From an uncultured Clostridia bacterium (lineage in GTDB: Bacteria > Bacillota > Clostridia > Christensenellales > Aristaeellaceae), in the NCBI GenBank assembly GCA_946413245.1, contig CAMKJS010000011.1:1-54205 (forward strand): a stretch of 54,205 bases of DNA. The letters run 5' to 3'. The position numbers and the translations under genes were made by a program. Position 1 is the stretch's first letter, and every line of letters begins with the position of its first letter. Positions 24,081 to 32,913 of the stretch are shown in pieces. A model generated the notes under the pieces. The model searched no databases and had not been told where the DNA came from. It saw nothing but the letters and a program-made list of their open reading frames with translations.

Positions 24081-24945
24081 TTAAGTCCGCAACTCTGATT
24101 CCCTCCATGATATCCTCCTGGAAGAAGAGATAAACGAACAGGGAAGGCAGGATGAAGAGGGCGGCGCCGGCAAACTCGATGCCGGACATGTTCCGGGTGA
24201 GCTGGCCAAAAGCCACGGAAAGGGGATACAGATCGCTGCGGGAGGTGAGATAGGTCAGGGGCTGCTCCACCAGATTCCAGCTCTCCGCGAAGGAGAGAGC
24301 CGCCATCGTGCCCAGCACGGGGCGGCTCATGGGAATCACGATGCGGAGAAAGCACTTGAGTGGTCCGGCGCTGTCGATCTGGGCAGCCTCAATGATTTCA
24401 GCCGGAATGCCCAGCATATACTGGCGCAGCAGAAAAGCGAAGAAGGGGGCTGACAGCATGGGCAGAACGATCGCCCAGGGCGTGTTCAGCAGATTCAGGG
24501 CCCGGAGAGTCAGCACGCTGGGCACCATGGTCACCTGGAAGGGCAGCACCATCAGCAGCACGATCCCGAAAGCCAGCGCGTCCCGCCCCCGGAAGCGGAA
24601 GCAGGAAAGGCCGTAGGCCAGGGCCGGAAGCGCCAGCAGCTGCCCCGCCAGAATGCCGGCGGTGTACAGCACGGAATTGATGAAATACCGCAGAATTTCC
24701 CGGTCCGTAATCAGCACCCGGTAAAACTGCATGAGAGAGACGGTTTCCGGAATCAGGCGCAGCGCCATGAAGGAATCCGCCGTATACCGGTTGCGGGTAC
24801 CCATATAGGCCCGGATCTCCTCCGGGGAGAAAAAGGCGTACAGCAGGGTAACCGCGATGGGCAGCAGCAGCAGCACCGCGATCAGGCTCAGCAGCAGCCG
24901 GGCCGGCACATGGCGGCCGCGCAGCCTCCGGACAGACGCTTGCAT
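24076..24945 (-). CDS. Sugar-type ABC transporter permease (MalG/YurM-like)
   Basis: A 289-residue permease with six predicted membrane segments and the EAA loop EIIEAAQIDSAGPLKCFLRIVIP-like (centre EAAQIDSAGPLKCFLRIV). It pairs with the permease encoded 12 bases upstream. Together they would form the pore of a carbohydrate-uptake type 1 ABC transporter. No ATPase gene is in the operon, so a shared MsmX-like ATPase encoded elsewhere is likely. Its stop codon lies in a heptamer repeat. Confidence 0.9.
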   Translation of the reverse strand: MQASVRRLRGRHVPARLLLSLIAVLLLLPIAVTLLYAFFSPEEIRAYMGTRNRYTADSFMALRLIPETVSLMQFYRVLITDREILRYFINSVLYTAGILAGQLLALPALAYGLSCFRFRGRDALAFGIVLLMVLPFQVTMVPSVLTLRALNLLNTPWAIVLPMLSAPFFAFLLRQYMLGIPAEIIEAAQIDSAGPLKCFLRIVIPMSRPVLGTMAALSFAESWNLVEQPLTYLTSRSDLYPLSVAFGQLTRNMSGIEFAGAALFILPSLFVYLFFQEDIMEGIRVADLR

Positions 24946-24957
24946 CGACCCGCCCCC

Positions 24958-25812
24958 TTATCCGTTCAGTTCGTTGGCCGCCCGCTGCTGCAGGAAAAAC
25001 AGCACGCCGAAGAGCGCCAGCGCGATGGCCGCGAACGAATAAGCCGCCGAGGTCACCATCTGATAGTTCAGCCCGGAATACAGATTGTTCATGTAATGCT
25101 GCAGGGTATACACGCTCTCCGCCGGATAGGCCCCGGAGATGAAATACACCTCCCGGAAAATCTTGAAGGCGTTGATCCAGCTGAGGATGAACACCAGATA
25201 GGCCGAGGGGAGAATCAGGGGCAGGGTGATCGAGAAGGTTTTTCGCAGCCAGGTGATCCCATCCAGCTCCGCCGATTCATACAGGGAAGGGGACACGGAC
25301 CGCAGCGCCGCCATGAACACCAGCACGCACAGGCCCAGGTTTTTCCACAGGAACATAACCAGAATCGGCGCGCGCATGGCGCCGCTGGAAAGCCACTCGA
25401 TCCGCTCCGCCCCCAGGGCCGCGAGCAGACGGTTCAGCGGCCCGCCGTAATCGAAAAGCACCTGCCAGATCAGCACCATGGCCGAAGCCGGCGCCAGATA
25501 AGGCAGCAGCACCGCGGAGCGGGCAAACGTCCCGAAGGGATGAATACCGGAAAGGGCGGAAGCCATCAGGAAGGAAAGCAGCCACAGAAGCGGCGCGCCG
25601 ATCAGAGAAAGCTCCAGGGTGTTGCGCAGGCCCTGCAGAAACATGGGATTTCCCCAGAGACGGCGGTAATTGTCCAGGCCCACGAAGCGATTTTCGAAGG
25701 TTCCGTCCAGCAGGCTGTAACGGATGCCGCCCAGCAGCGGACCCGCATAAAACAGCAGGAGCAGGGCCAGCCCCGGAAACAGAAAGAAGATGACCCGCTT
25801 CGTCTTAAACAT
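24958..25812 (-). CDS. Sugar-type ABC transporter permease (MalF/UgpA-like)
   Basis: A 284-residue permease with six membrane segments, an N-terminal FFLFPGLALLLLFYAGPLL helix and the EAA-type loop YESAELDGITWLRKTFSITL. The N-terminal FVGLDNYRRLW motif is typical of the MalF side of CUT1 transporters. It stands between an HlyD-like adaptor and the MalG-like partner, an unusual setting for an importer. Confidence 0.9.
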   Translation of the reverse strand: MFKTKRVIFFLFPGLALLLLFYAGPLLGGIRYSLLDGTFENRFVGLDNYRRLWGNPMFLQGLRNTLELSLIGAPLLWLLSFLMASALSGIHPFGTFARSAVLLPYLAPASAMVLIWQVLFDYGGPLNRLLAALGAERIEWLSSGAMRAPILVMFLWKNLGLCVLVFMAALRSVSPSLYESAELDGITWLRKTFSITLPLILPSAYLVFILSWINAFKIFREVYFISGAYPAESVYTLQHYMNNLYSGLNYQMVTSAAYSFAAIALALFGVLFFLQQRAANELNG

Positions 25813-25823
25813 CGTGAACCTCG

Positions 25824-26918
25824 CTACGGCATCTCCACCGTCACGAACATGCCGGTGCGGATACCCTCCTTGTCCTCGAAGTCGATATATACCTTATACT
25901 CCGCGTAGGTAAGCGCGGAGGAGCCGGTGCCCGACTCGTCCTTGCTCTCCTCCGCCAGGAACGAGATGCCCGCCACCACGCCGTCCCGCTGGGACTCGTC
26001 AAACGCAAAGCCGATTTTGACCTCGGTGCCGACGGCAAAGGCGGAAAGCTCCGTCTCCGGAACGATCACGCAGGCCTGCAGGCAGTCCGCCGGATACAGC
26101 GTGACCAGGGCGGCATACTGCTCCACCGAGGAGCCCTCCGCCAGATCGCAGGCGGAGACGATGGCATCCTGCCCGGCGCGGATCACGCTGTCCTTCCAGG
26201 TTGCCCCCTCCAGGCTGCCGGCGACCGTCTCGAACAGCAGGGTGCCCGCGCGGACGGTGTCTCCCGCCTTCACATGGGTTTTGAAGAGCGCGCCTTCGCC
26301 GGTCAGGGCCACCGGATTCGTCTGCTGTACGGTGCCCGTGCCCAGGTTGGTGCCCAGCTCCCGGGCTTCCGTGCGGTACACGGTCAGCTTTTCCCCCAGG
26401 ACGAAGGGACCGTCCGAAATCTGTACATAGTATTCCCCGAGGTTGTCCTCCTCGGTCGCCACGTTGGTCACGACGCCGCTGCCGGTTTTAAGGGTGGCGC
26501 CGCGTCCGCTTTCCAGCCACACGGTCTGTCCCACCGCCACGTAGCAGCCCTCGTTCTTATCCGCCCGCTTGGTGGAGGCTTTCAGGGTCAGCGCCCGGGC
26601 AGGAGTGATATAAACCACGCCGCCGTCACGGTTTTTGACGTCCTCCACGGAGTCTCCGATCCGGCCCATGACCGCGGTTACGGTGCCCGCCACGGGAGAG
26701 AAGACCTTTTTGGTCTCCAGCGTACAGATCGGGTCTCCGGCACGGAGCAGGCTTCCCTTGCGGACCGCCAGATCCTTCACGACGCCGCCGAACGGCGCGG
26801 AAATCACCCGGGGGCTTTCGCACACCACGGTGCCGTAATAGTTCTCCCGGGCCAGAGCGGTCATGGGCAGCGCCAGGACCAGCGCCAGCGCCAGGATCAG
26901 GGTCAGGATTCTGCGCAT
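25824..26918 (-). CDS. Secreted HlyD-like adaptor
   Basis: A 364-residue protein with a clear signal peptide (MRRILTLILALALVLALPMTALA). A biotinyl/lipoyl-like hammerhead follows: ISAPFGGVVKDLAVRKGSLL, then FSPVAGTVTAVMGRIGDSVE. The C-terminal part is a barrel-sandwich ending IRTGMFVTVEMP. It has no long coiled coil and no C-terminal membrane anchor. ATG 26918 has AAGGAGG eight bases upstream. It lies between the solute-binding-like gene and the permeases. Confidence 0.75.
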   Translation of the reverse strand: MRRILTLILALALVLALPMTALARENYYGTVVCESPRVISAPFGGVVKDLAVRKGSLLRAGDPICTLETKKVFSPVAGTVTAVMGRIGDSVEDVKNRDGGVVYITPARALTLKASTKRADKNEGCYVAVGQTVWLESGRGATLKTGSGVVTNVATEEDNLGEYYVQISDGPFVLGEKLTVYRTEARELGTNLGTGTVQQTNPVALTGEGALFKTHVKAGDTVRAGTLLFETVAGSLEGATWKDSVIRAGQDAIVSACDLAEGSSVEQYAALVTLYPADCLQACVIVPETELSAFAVGTEVKIGFAFDESQRDGVVAGISFLAEESKDESGTGSSALTYAEYKVYIDFEDKEGIRTGMFVTVEMP

Positions 26919-26961
26919 TTTCCGGGCCTCCTTCTTCTTCAAGTCTGGTCTGCCTGAATCA

Positions 26962-29280
26962 TCAATAGCTTTCAAGTTGCGTCATCCGCAGGGCGTATAC
27001 CAGCTGCTCAATAAACCGGTCCGCGGAAAGCATGCCGTCCAGATACTGGAGAATCGCCTGGTCCTCCTCGGCGGCGCTCCAGAAATCCGGCTGGGCGGGA
27101 ACCATCTGCGCCTCAAACGCCCGGTATTCCGCGATGCTCTTTTCAGACACGATCCAGGCGCCGTTCTCCCGGTAATCGTCCACCACCATCTGAATCTGCT
27201 CCAGCTCCGCTCGCAGGCTTTCCGCCTCGCCCGCGGTCTGCGCCCTGGCGATGGCCTCCTCGTACATGGGGATCATCCCCTCCAGATAGGCCAGGCCTTC
27301 GTCGTAGCTGTCGTTCGCGATGGGCTCGTTCATGCTTTGGCACAGCGCGGTTTTCGTCATGGGTTCCAGTTCCCGCCAGGCGTGCTCCGCGAAATCCAGG
27401 GCTTCCTCCTTCCGGGGGGACCAGGGATTGATCCACAGCACGGTCAGGGTCCGGGGAATCAGCCGTTCCCCCTCCGGCTCCAGGGACAGGGGCCAGAAGC
27501 GCAGGCCGGTATCCATCCCCGCGGCCACCTCGATCATGGATTCCTGCAGCAGGGGCGTCCGCTCATGGGTCAGGAACCAGGTGATATCCTGGCCCTGGGC
27601 TTCCCCGTCAAAGCCGAGGCCGTCCCAATCCACCGCCTCGAAGGCCCGCAGCACAGGCGTCAGGGTTTCCGGCAGGCGGGACAGCCGCGCCTCGTCCTGG
27701 CTCAGCCAGAGCCATACGTCCCGCATGATCCAGGTGAACACCTGCTGGCGGAACTGCCGGGCAGGCATGCCGCCTTCATAGAGGGTGAACTCCCGGTTGT
27801 CCCGCAGCACCCCGTAATCCGCCAGATCCGCCAGCAGCCCCAGGAACCCGGCCCAGTCCGTGGGAACCCCTTCCGTGGAAATCCCGGTCAGCGTCCACAG
27901 GGCCGGCGCGTTCAGGGTCAGGCATTCGTTCTCCGTTCCCAGCGGAACGGCCGCCAGCTCCGATCCCCGGAAAATCAGCGCCTTCACCGGCTCGGACATG
28001 TCCGCCGCGGCTTCCTCCAGCACGGCGCTGCCGGTCATGGTGCCCAGATACCCCCGCTTCAGCAGCGCCTGCCACACCGAGGTATCGGTATACGTCACAT
28101 ACAGATCCGTCTCCGCGGACTGGTTCAGCATGGCGTCCAGCACGCCGGAGTCGTCCCCGCCCTCGCTGATCTGCACCAGCAGGTCCGGCCGCTCCGCGTG
28201 GAAGCTCAGGGCGGCTTCTCCCAGACCCTCGGCCGCGGCCAGGTTCGCCACCCGCAGCCGGGTTTCGGTCAGCTCCGCGTGGGGATCCAGGGAAACCAGT
28301 CTGCCCCGGGCATTCGGCACCACATAGCGGCCTTCGCACAGCACAGCGGTCCGGTTCACCATCGGTTCCGCGTCCAGCACGGCAAAAGGCACCGCTTCCG
28401 CGCCGCTGCCGGGCGTCACCCGGTAGGCCGTGCCGCCCACCGTGAAGCACAGCATCTGCTCCTCCGGACTCCAGGCATAGTTGACCGCCATATTGCCGGA
28501 ATCCCGGGGCAGGGAGGACAGGAGCGTCCGCTCCCCGCCGGGGAGGGCGATCTCCGTCAGCTCCAGCATGCCCGATTCCTCCGTCGAGGAACCGGCCATC
28601 AGAATATGCCCGTTATAGGGGACGGACGCGTAATAGAACATGAGCCGCTGCTCCCCGACCTCCGTCAGGGTACGGGCTGCCAGGTCGAAAAAGCTGAAAT
28701 GGAACACATAATCCTGCGTCAGCGCCGCGATGTAAAGGCCGCCGTCACAGTTGACCGGATCCACCTCCAGAAAGCCGCTGTCTTCCCCGTAATACATTCC
28801 CAGCACGTCCGAAACGTCCCAGATATTCCGCGCGCGTACAGCCTCGCCGTCCCGGATCAGCTCGCAGAGCAGCACCCGGACGCCGTTTTCCCGCTCCAGA
28901 GGAATGTAGAGAAGGACACTGTCCCCGCTCCAGGAAAGCAGATGCAGGAACACCAGATCCTCCGCTTCCTCCGCAGTAAGCCAGCCTTCCAGGATTTCAG
29001 GCAGGGAGGACGCCGCCACAGTGCCGTCGGATACCGGATCCGCGCAGCGCACCCGCTGGCCGTGCACCTGCCAGACCAGCCCGTCGGAAGCGGCAATATC
29101 GTCCGTGACGGAGCGGGTCGCCATTTCCGCCGTGACAAACTCGCCCTCCATCATCCCCTGGATCCGTTCTTCCGCCTGGTCTCCCCCGACTTTTTCAAAG
29201 CTGCCGCTCTCCGCGAACACGCCCGCGGCGCAGCTCAGACCCAGGAGCAGCGCCAGCAGAACGCAGATTGATTTCCTCAT
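26962..29280 (-). CDS. Large solute-binding-like secreted protein
   Basis: A 772-residue exported protein. The signal sequence (MRKSICVLLALLLGLSCAAG) has a cysteine that may be lipidated, though the lipobox is not canonical. Residues about 60-340 form repeated beta stretches that look like a propeller or sensor domain. Residues about 340-772 resemble an extracellular solute-binding protein, with WINPWSPRKEEALDFAEHAW near the C-terminus. It starts behind GGAGGAAAG, 25 bases after a terminator. It probably presents a ligand to the two permeases. Confidence 0.7.
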   Translation of the reverse strand: MRKSICVLLALLLGLSCAAGVFAESGSFEKVGGDQAEERIQGMMEGEFVTAEMATRSVTDDIAASDGLVWQVHGQRVRCADPVSDGTVAASSLPEILEGWLTAEEAEDLVFLHLLSWSGDSVLLYIPLERENGVRVLLCELIRDGEAVRARNIWDVSDVLGMYYGEDSGFLEVDPVNCDGGLYIAALTQDYVFHFSFFDLAARTLTEVGEQRLMFYYASVPYNGHILMAGSSTEESGMLELTEIALPGGERTLLSSLPRDSGNMAVNYAWSPEEQMLCFTVGGTAYRVTPGSGAEAVPFAVLDAEPMVNRTAVLCEGRYVVPNARGRLVSLDPHAELTETRLRVANLAAAEGLGEAALSFHAERPDLLVQISEGGDDSGVLDAMLNQSAETDLYVTYTDTSVWQALLKRGYLGTMTGSAVLEEAAADMSEPVKALIFRGSELAAVPLGTENECLTLNAPALWTLTGISTEGVPTDWAGFLGLLADLADYGVLRDNREFTLYEGGMPARQFRQQVFTWIMRDVWLWLSQDEARLSRLPETLTPVLRAFEAVDWDGLGFDGEAQGQDITWFLTHERTPLLQESMIEVAAGMDTGLRFWPLSLEPEGERLIPRTLTVLWINPWSPRKEEALDFAEHAWRELEPMTKTALCQSMNEPIANDSYDEGLAYLEGMIPMYEEAIARAQTAGEAESLRAELEQIQMVVDDYRENGAWIVSEKSIAEYRAFEAQMVPAQPDFWSAAEEDQAILQYLDGMLSADRFIEQLVYALRMTQLESY

Positions 29281-29305
29281 CGGCTTTCCTCCGTCTTCCG
29301 AGAAT

Positions 29306-29338
29306 GAAAAAAAGAGTCTCTGCCATTTCGGCAGAGAC
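29306..29338 (-). terminator. Rho-independent terminator after the small secreted protein
   Basis: On the - strand GTCTCTGCC-GAAAT-GGCAGAGAC (nine perfect pairs) is followed by TCTTTTTTTC. It lies between the small secreted protein gene and the solute-binding operon. No promoter fits in the 25 bases before the next start, so the operon may depend on read-through. Confidence 0.9.
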
Positions 29339-29355
29339 CCCGGGAAAACCGTGAA

Positions 29356-29775
29356 TTACCGTACGGTCAGCGTGGTGTAGTTCATGTAGTAGGGATACCA
29401 GTTGGAGCCGTACTTGTAGAAGGTGGAGAAGAAGGTGTTGTACTTGCCGGTGGGCATATCCCAGGTGGCATCGCCGGTCAGCTTCAGCTTGTAGCTCAGG
29501 TTGCCGGTGAAGTAGATATCGTCATAGCCGTACACGATCCCGTTGCTGGCCTTCGCGATATAGGTCGCGAACTCGGCGCGCCAGGTCCCGTCGGACAGAC
29601 GATAGTAGTTGTTGCTCTTCAGTTTGAACACAAAGGTGAAGGCGTCTCCCTGCCAGACCTTCTTGTTCTTATACTTGGAGGCCAGGGTTACCGTGGGATA
29701 GGTGGCGGCGAACGCGGTGGCGGCGATGCCGAGCACCAGCACCAGAGCCAGAGTCAGAGCTACGATTTTCTTCAT
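29356..29775 (-). CDS. Small secreted protein, function unknown
   Basis: A 139-residue protein with a textbook signal peptide (MKKIVALTLALVLVLGIAATAFA). The mature part is about 115 residues, rich in Tyr, Lys, Thr and aromatic residues in alternating strands, so a beta-sandwich is likely. It ends YMNYTTLTVR. ATG 29775 has AAGGAG upstream. It has its own strong promoter and a terminator directly after it, so it is probably well expressed. I recognise no family. Confidence 0.75.
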   Translation of the reverse strand: MKKIVALTLALVLVLGIAATAFAATYPTVTLASKYKNKKVWQGDAFTFVFKLKSNNYYRLSDGTWRAEFATYIAKASNGIVYGYDDIYFTGNLSYKLKLTGDATWDMPTGKYNTFFSTFYKYGSNWYPYYMNYTTLTVR

Positions 29776-29829
29776 TGATGAAACACTCCTTACATACAAA
29801 AGTCGTTAAGATAGAATCCCGTAAAGATA

Positions 29830-29857
29830 ATTATCCACAAGGGTTCTGTTTTGTCAA
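29830..29857 (-). promoter_or_regulatory. Sigma-70-type promoter
   Basis: On the - strand TTGACA (complement of 29852-29857), a 16-base spacer and GATAAT (complement of 29830-29835) precede the small secreted protein gene by about 55 bases. An AT-rich tract at 29870-29935 upstream could act as an UP element. It is the clearest promoter in the window. Confidence 0.85.
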
Positions 29858-29930
29858 GGGATCGTTTTGGGGCAATTATTAAATATTTGTTAAAATATAT
29901 TACAAAAGCATTAAAAATACAACGAATTGC

Positions 29931-31940
29931 TTACACTTCCTCGGGAATCAGCCGGATAATATCCTTGAAGGGCATCAGCATCGCGTCGCATTCCTCCGCC
30001 CGGTGGTTTTCCAGAATCGTCCGGGCCGCCTTCTGCATGGCGGGAACCTCCGCCCGCATAAGCTGGTTGGCATAGATGACGATATTTGCCCCCCGGGCCT
30101 TCCATTCCTCCTCCGTCACGGAATTGAAGGAGGTTGGCACCAGCACGATGGGCGTGGCCGGATCCTTCTGCCGGAATTTATCCACGAACTCCTGAATCTC
30201 GGAGGGATCCTTCTTCCGGCTGTGGATCATGATGGCGTCCGCGCCGGCCTCCGCGAACGCGAACGCGCGGGCCAGGGCGTCCTCCATGCCCTGTTCCAGG
30301 ATCAGGCTCTCGATGCGGGCGCAGATCATGAACTCCTTCGTGCGCTGCGCCTTCTTGCCCACCCGGATCTTCTCCGAGAAGTTTTCGATGCTGTCCTGCG
30401 TCTGTTCCACCTCTGTGCCGAAGAGGGAATTCTTCTTGAGGCCGGTCTTGTCCTCGATGATCACCATGGACACGCCCAGGCGCTCCAGACTCCGCACCGT
30501 ATAGGCGAAGTGCTCGGTCTTTCCGCCGGTGTCCCCGTCAAAGATGATGGGCTTGGTGGTAACCTCCGTGATATCCTCGATGGTCCGGAACCGGCTGGTC
30601 ATATCCACCAGCTCGATATCCGGCTTGCCCTTCGCCGTGCTGTCGCAGAGGCTGGACACCCACATGGCGTCAAACTGCCGGGCGCCGCCGTCCTGATGCA
30701 CCACCGTGTTTTCCACGATCAGGCCCGTGAGGCCGTCGTGGGCTTCCATAGCCGTAATCAGGCCCTTGGCGTCCAGCATCCTCCGCAGGCGGCCCCGGCG
30801 GATGTCCGGCATGGCCAGATCCGCGCGGGTTCTGGCTTCGATGTCCTTATACTTGGGATCGTTGGAATAGGGATATTCAACGAGCTTTCCGCCGTACCCG
30901 GCGAGAATCTCCGTGACCTCGTCCCGGATGGGCTTCTGGAAGCCGGAGCACCAGTCGTCGCCGTGCACGACGATGGCCGGCCTGTATTTCTCCAGATTCT
31001 CCCGGTAGGACAGGGTATTCTGGTCCACCACCCGGTACACCCCGGTAATATTCTCGAACATCGCCTTCCGCTCGGAGGCCGGCACCAGCGGCATCCGCTT
31101 GTAGGACGCCACCACCTCGTCCGACAGAACCCCGATAATCAGCCGGCCGAGCTTCCGGGCTTTCTGAATGATCGCGATATGTCCCCCGTGGATAATGTCC
31201 GTGGAAAAGCACATATAGACCGTACGGTTCTCGATCTCCTTCAGCCGCGCGGAAACCACCGCCAGATCCTCCGGATTGTCGATCTCGGCGCAGAGCAGGT
31301 TCTCCACGTCCAGCGCGGCGATATTCGCCGCCCCTTGCAGCTCGTTCAGCGCGTTTTCAGCGTACACCTTCGTGTTTCCCGCCTCGCAGAACGCGATGAT
31401 CCTGTCCAGCCAGAGCTTCCAGTCGTCCCGGTTCAGCTTGTACAGCGCCTGGGCTTCCATGGCTTCGTTGAAGATATCCACGCCCACGGCCAGCACTTTC
31501 CCGTCCGCGACCCGGGCCTTGAAATCCTTTTCCGGCAGCGGCAGGGTGGAGGACACCGTCATGCAGGAGGATTCCGAAGCCAGCACCCGGTCCAGCACCT
31601 CCGCCTCGAACACCAGATCCCCGTGCAGCAGAAGAATGTCGTCCTCCAGGAATTCCCGCGCGCAGTAGATGGAATAAATATAGTTCGTCTGATCGTACAC
31701 CGGATTCTTGACGAAGGTGTACTTCAGCGGCAGATCCAGGCTCTGGCAGTAATTGACCAGGACCGAATCAAAGAGACCGGTGGTCATGACCACTTCCCCG
31801 ACGCCCGCCCGGGACAGCAGCGTCAGCTGCCGGGACAGAATGGTTTCACGCGGGCTGATCTCCGTCATGCATTTAGGATGCTCCGACGTCAGCACGCCCA
31901 TGCGGGAGCCGAGTCCGGAGTTGAGAATCAATGCTTTCAT
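29931..31940 (-). CDS. Nucleotidyltransferase-cytidylyltransferase-PEP mutase fusion
   Basis: A 669-residue three-domain protein. Residues 1-235 are a sugar-nucleotidyltransferase fold (LNSGLGSRMG, HGDLVFE, EIDNPEDL). Residues about 238-375 are a cytidylyltransferase-like domain with HGGH (251-254). Residues about 385-669 are PEP mutase, with DGDTGG (468-473) and the signature EDKTGLKKNS (496-505). PEP mutase makes phosphonopyruvate, the entry to nearly all phosphonates. The N-terminal parts could charge a phosphonate with CMP. LicD is the gene before it and would use such a donor. AepX-type two-domain proteins are known; the extra N-terminal domain is the odd part. Confidence 0.9.
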   Translation of the reverse strand: MKALILNSGLGSRMGVLTSEHPKCMTEISPRETILSRQLTLLSRAGVGEVVMTTGLFDSVLVNYCQSLDLPLKYTFVKNPVYDQTNYIYSIYCAREFLEDDILLLHGDLVFEAEVLDRVLASESSCMTVSSTLPLPEKDFKARVADGKVLAVGVDIFNEAMEAQALYKLNRDDWKLWLDRIIAFCEAGNTKVYAENALNELQGAANIAALDVENLLCAEIDNPEDLAVVSARLKEIENRTVYMCFSTDIIHGGHIAIIQKARKLGRLIIGVLSDEVVASYKRMPLVPASERKAMFENITGVYRVVDQNTLSYRENLEKYRPAIVVHGDDWCSGFQKPIRDEVTEILAGYGGKLVEYPYSNDPKYKDIEARTRADLAMPDIRRGRLRRMLDAKGLITAMEAHDGLTGLIVENTVVHQDGGARQFDAMWVSSLCDSTAKGKPDIELVDMTSRFRTIEDITEVTTKPIIFDGDTGGKTEHFAYTVRSLERLGVSMVIIEDKTGLKKNSLFGTEVEQTQDSIENFSEKIRVGKKAQRTKEFMICARIESLILEQGMEDALARAFAFAEAGADAIMIHSRKKDPSEIQEFVDKFRQKDPATPIVLVPTSFNSVTEEEWKARGANIVIYANQLMRAEVPAMQKAARTILENHRAEECDAMLMPFKDIIRLIPEEV

Positions 31941-31981
31941 GTTCTTCCTCGCTTTTTCCTGATTGGCTGGGCCGGAGAAAA

Positions 31982-32899
31982 TTACTCCGCGCCGCCCTGT
32001 TTCTTCGCCGCCAGATAATCCCGGAATGGCATGTTCAGATCATAGTATACGGGATTGTCGCCGAACCGCCGGATTTCCAGCGGCGGCTTCTTCATGTAGT
32101 CCCCGTACTTGGTCCGCAGATATTCGTCATAGTTGGCGGGAACGCGGCATTCCCGCCCGTGGAAGGGAATCAGGACCGTTTCCGTCAGGTCGGTCATGCG
32201 CGATTCCCGGCCCAGGCCGTTAATCGCCACCATGCTGCAGCCTGTGCCGTTATACTTCGTGATCTGCTTGCGGGCAATCCGCAGAATCCGGTTCCGGAGC
32301 CCCTTGCTCCGGACCACCGCCAGCAGCGCGCGGACGCCGAACGTGACGGATTTCGACTTCCGCCGCGGAATCCGCTGGGTCATCAGCGCCACGTACACGC
32401 GGGCAAAAGCCTTCTGGATCCGGCGCTTCAGGCGGTCGGCCGGAATCTCGTCCATAGGCTCGATATCGATCTTGACTCCCAGGTTCCGGTCCTCCAGGCC
32501 TTCCTCAAACACGCGGATAAAGGTGGTATTGTTGTTCCGCATGATTCCCACCGGCACATAGGCGCAGAAATCCTCCGTGGTCTGGTACAGGGAGAAATTC
32601 TCCTTATCTCCCTCTTTCTCCCACAGCTCGAACAGCCTGTTGAAATCCTTCCGGAGCATCGCCACGTCCAGATCTCCGTCCCAGGCGACGAAATCGTGCT
32701 CCCGCACCGCGCCGATACAGGTTCCCCCGGCCAGGATATACGTGAGGCCGTGGGCCTCGCAGAAATCCGCGAAGCAGGACAGCGTTTCAAACAGCCGCTG
32801 CTGCATCAGCTCCATATCCTGGGATTTTACGCTTCCCGCGCCGCGGCCGTCTCCGCCGGACCGGTCCGTTTCATATACGCTCAGTTTTTCTTCTTCCAT
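31982..32899 (-). CDS. LicD family phospho/phosphonotransferase
   Basis: A 305-residue protein with the LicD core AGGTCIGAVREHDFVAWDGD and the Asp-rich D74-G-D76-L-D78 metal site. LicD proteins move phosphocholine or a phosphonate from a CDP/CMP donor to a glycan. I chose ATG 32899 (AAGGAGAAAAAAC upstream); the open frame runs further but into the neighbouring gene. Its place beside the PEP mutase fusion suggests that it attaches the activated phosphonate to the polysaccharide. Confidence 0.85.
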   Translation of the reverse strand: MEEEKLSVYETDRSGGDGRGAGSVKSQDMELMQQRLFETLSCFADFCEAHGLTYILAGGTCIGAVREHDFVAWDGDLDVAMLRKDFNRLFELWEKEGDKENFSLYQTTEDFCAYVPVGIMRNNNTTFIRVFEEGLEDRNLGVKIDIEPMDEIPADRLKRRIQKAFARVYVALMTQRIPRRKSKSVTFGVRALLAVVRSKGLRNRILRIARKQITKYNGTGCSMVAINGLGRESRMTDLTETVLIPFHGRECRVPANYDEYLRTKYGDYMKKPPLEIRRFGDNPVYYDLNMPFRDYLAAKKQGGAE

Positions 32900-32913
32900 G
32901 TTTTTTCTCCTTC

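Noticed and set aside
26863-29271. 802-codon + strand frame opposite the solute-binding gene
   Set aside because: No signal peptide, no ribosome binding site and low-complexity composition; the - strand frame has a clear signal peptide and operon position.
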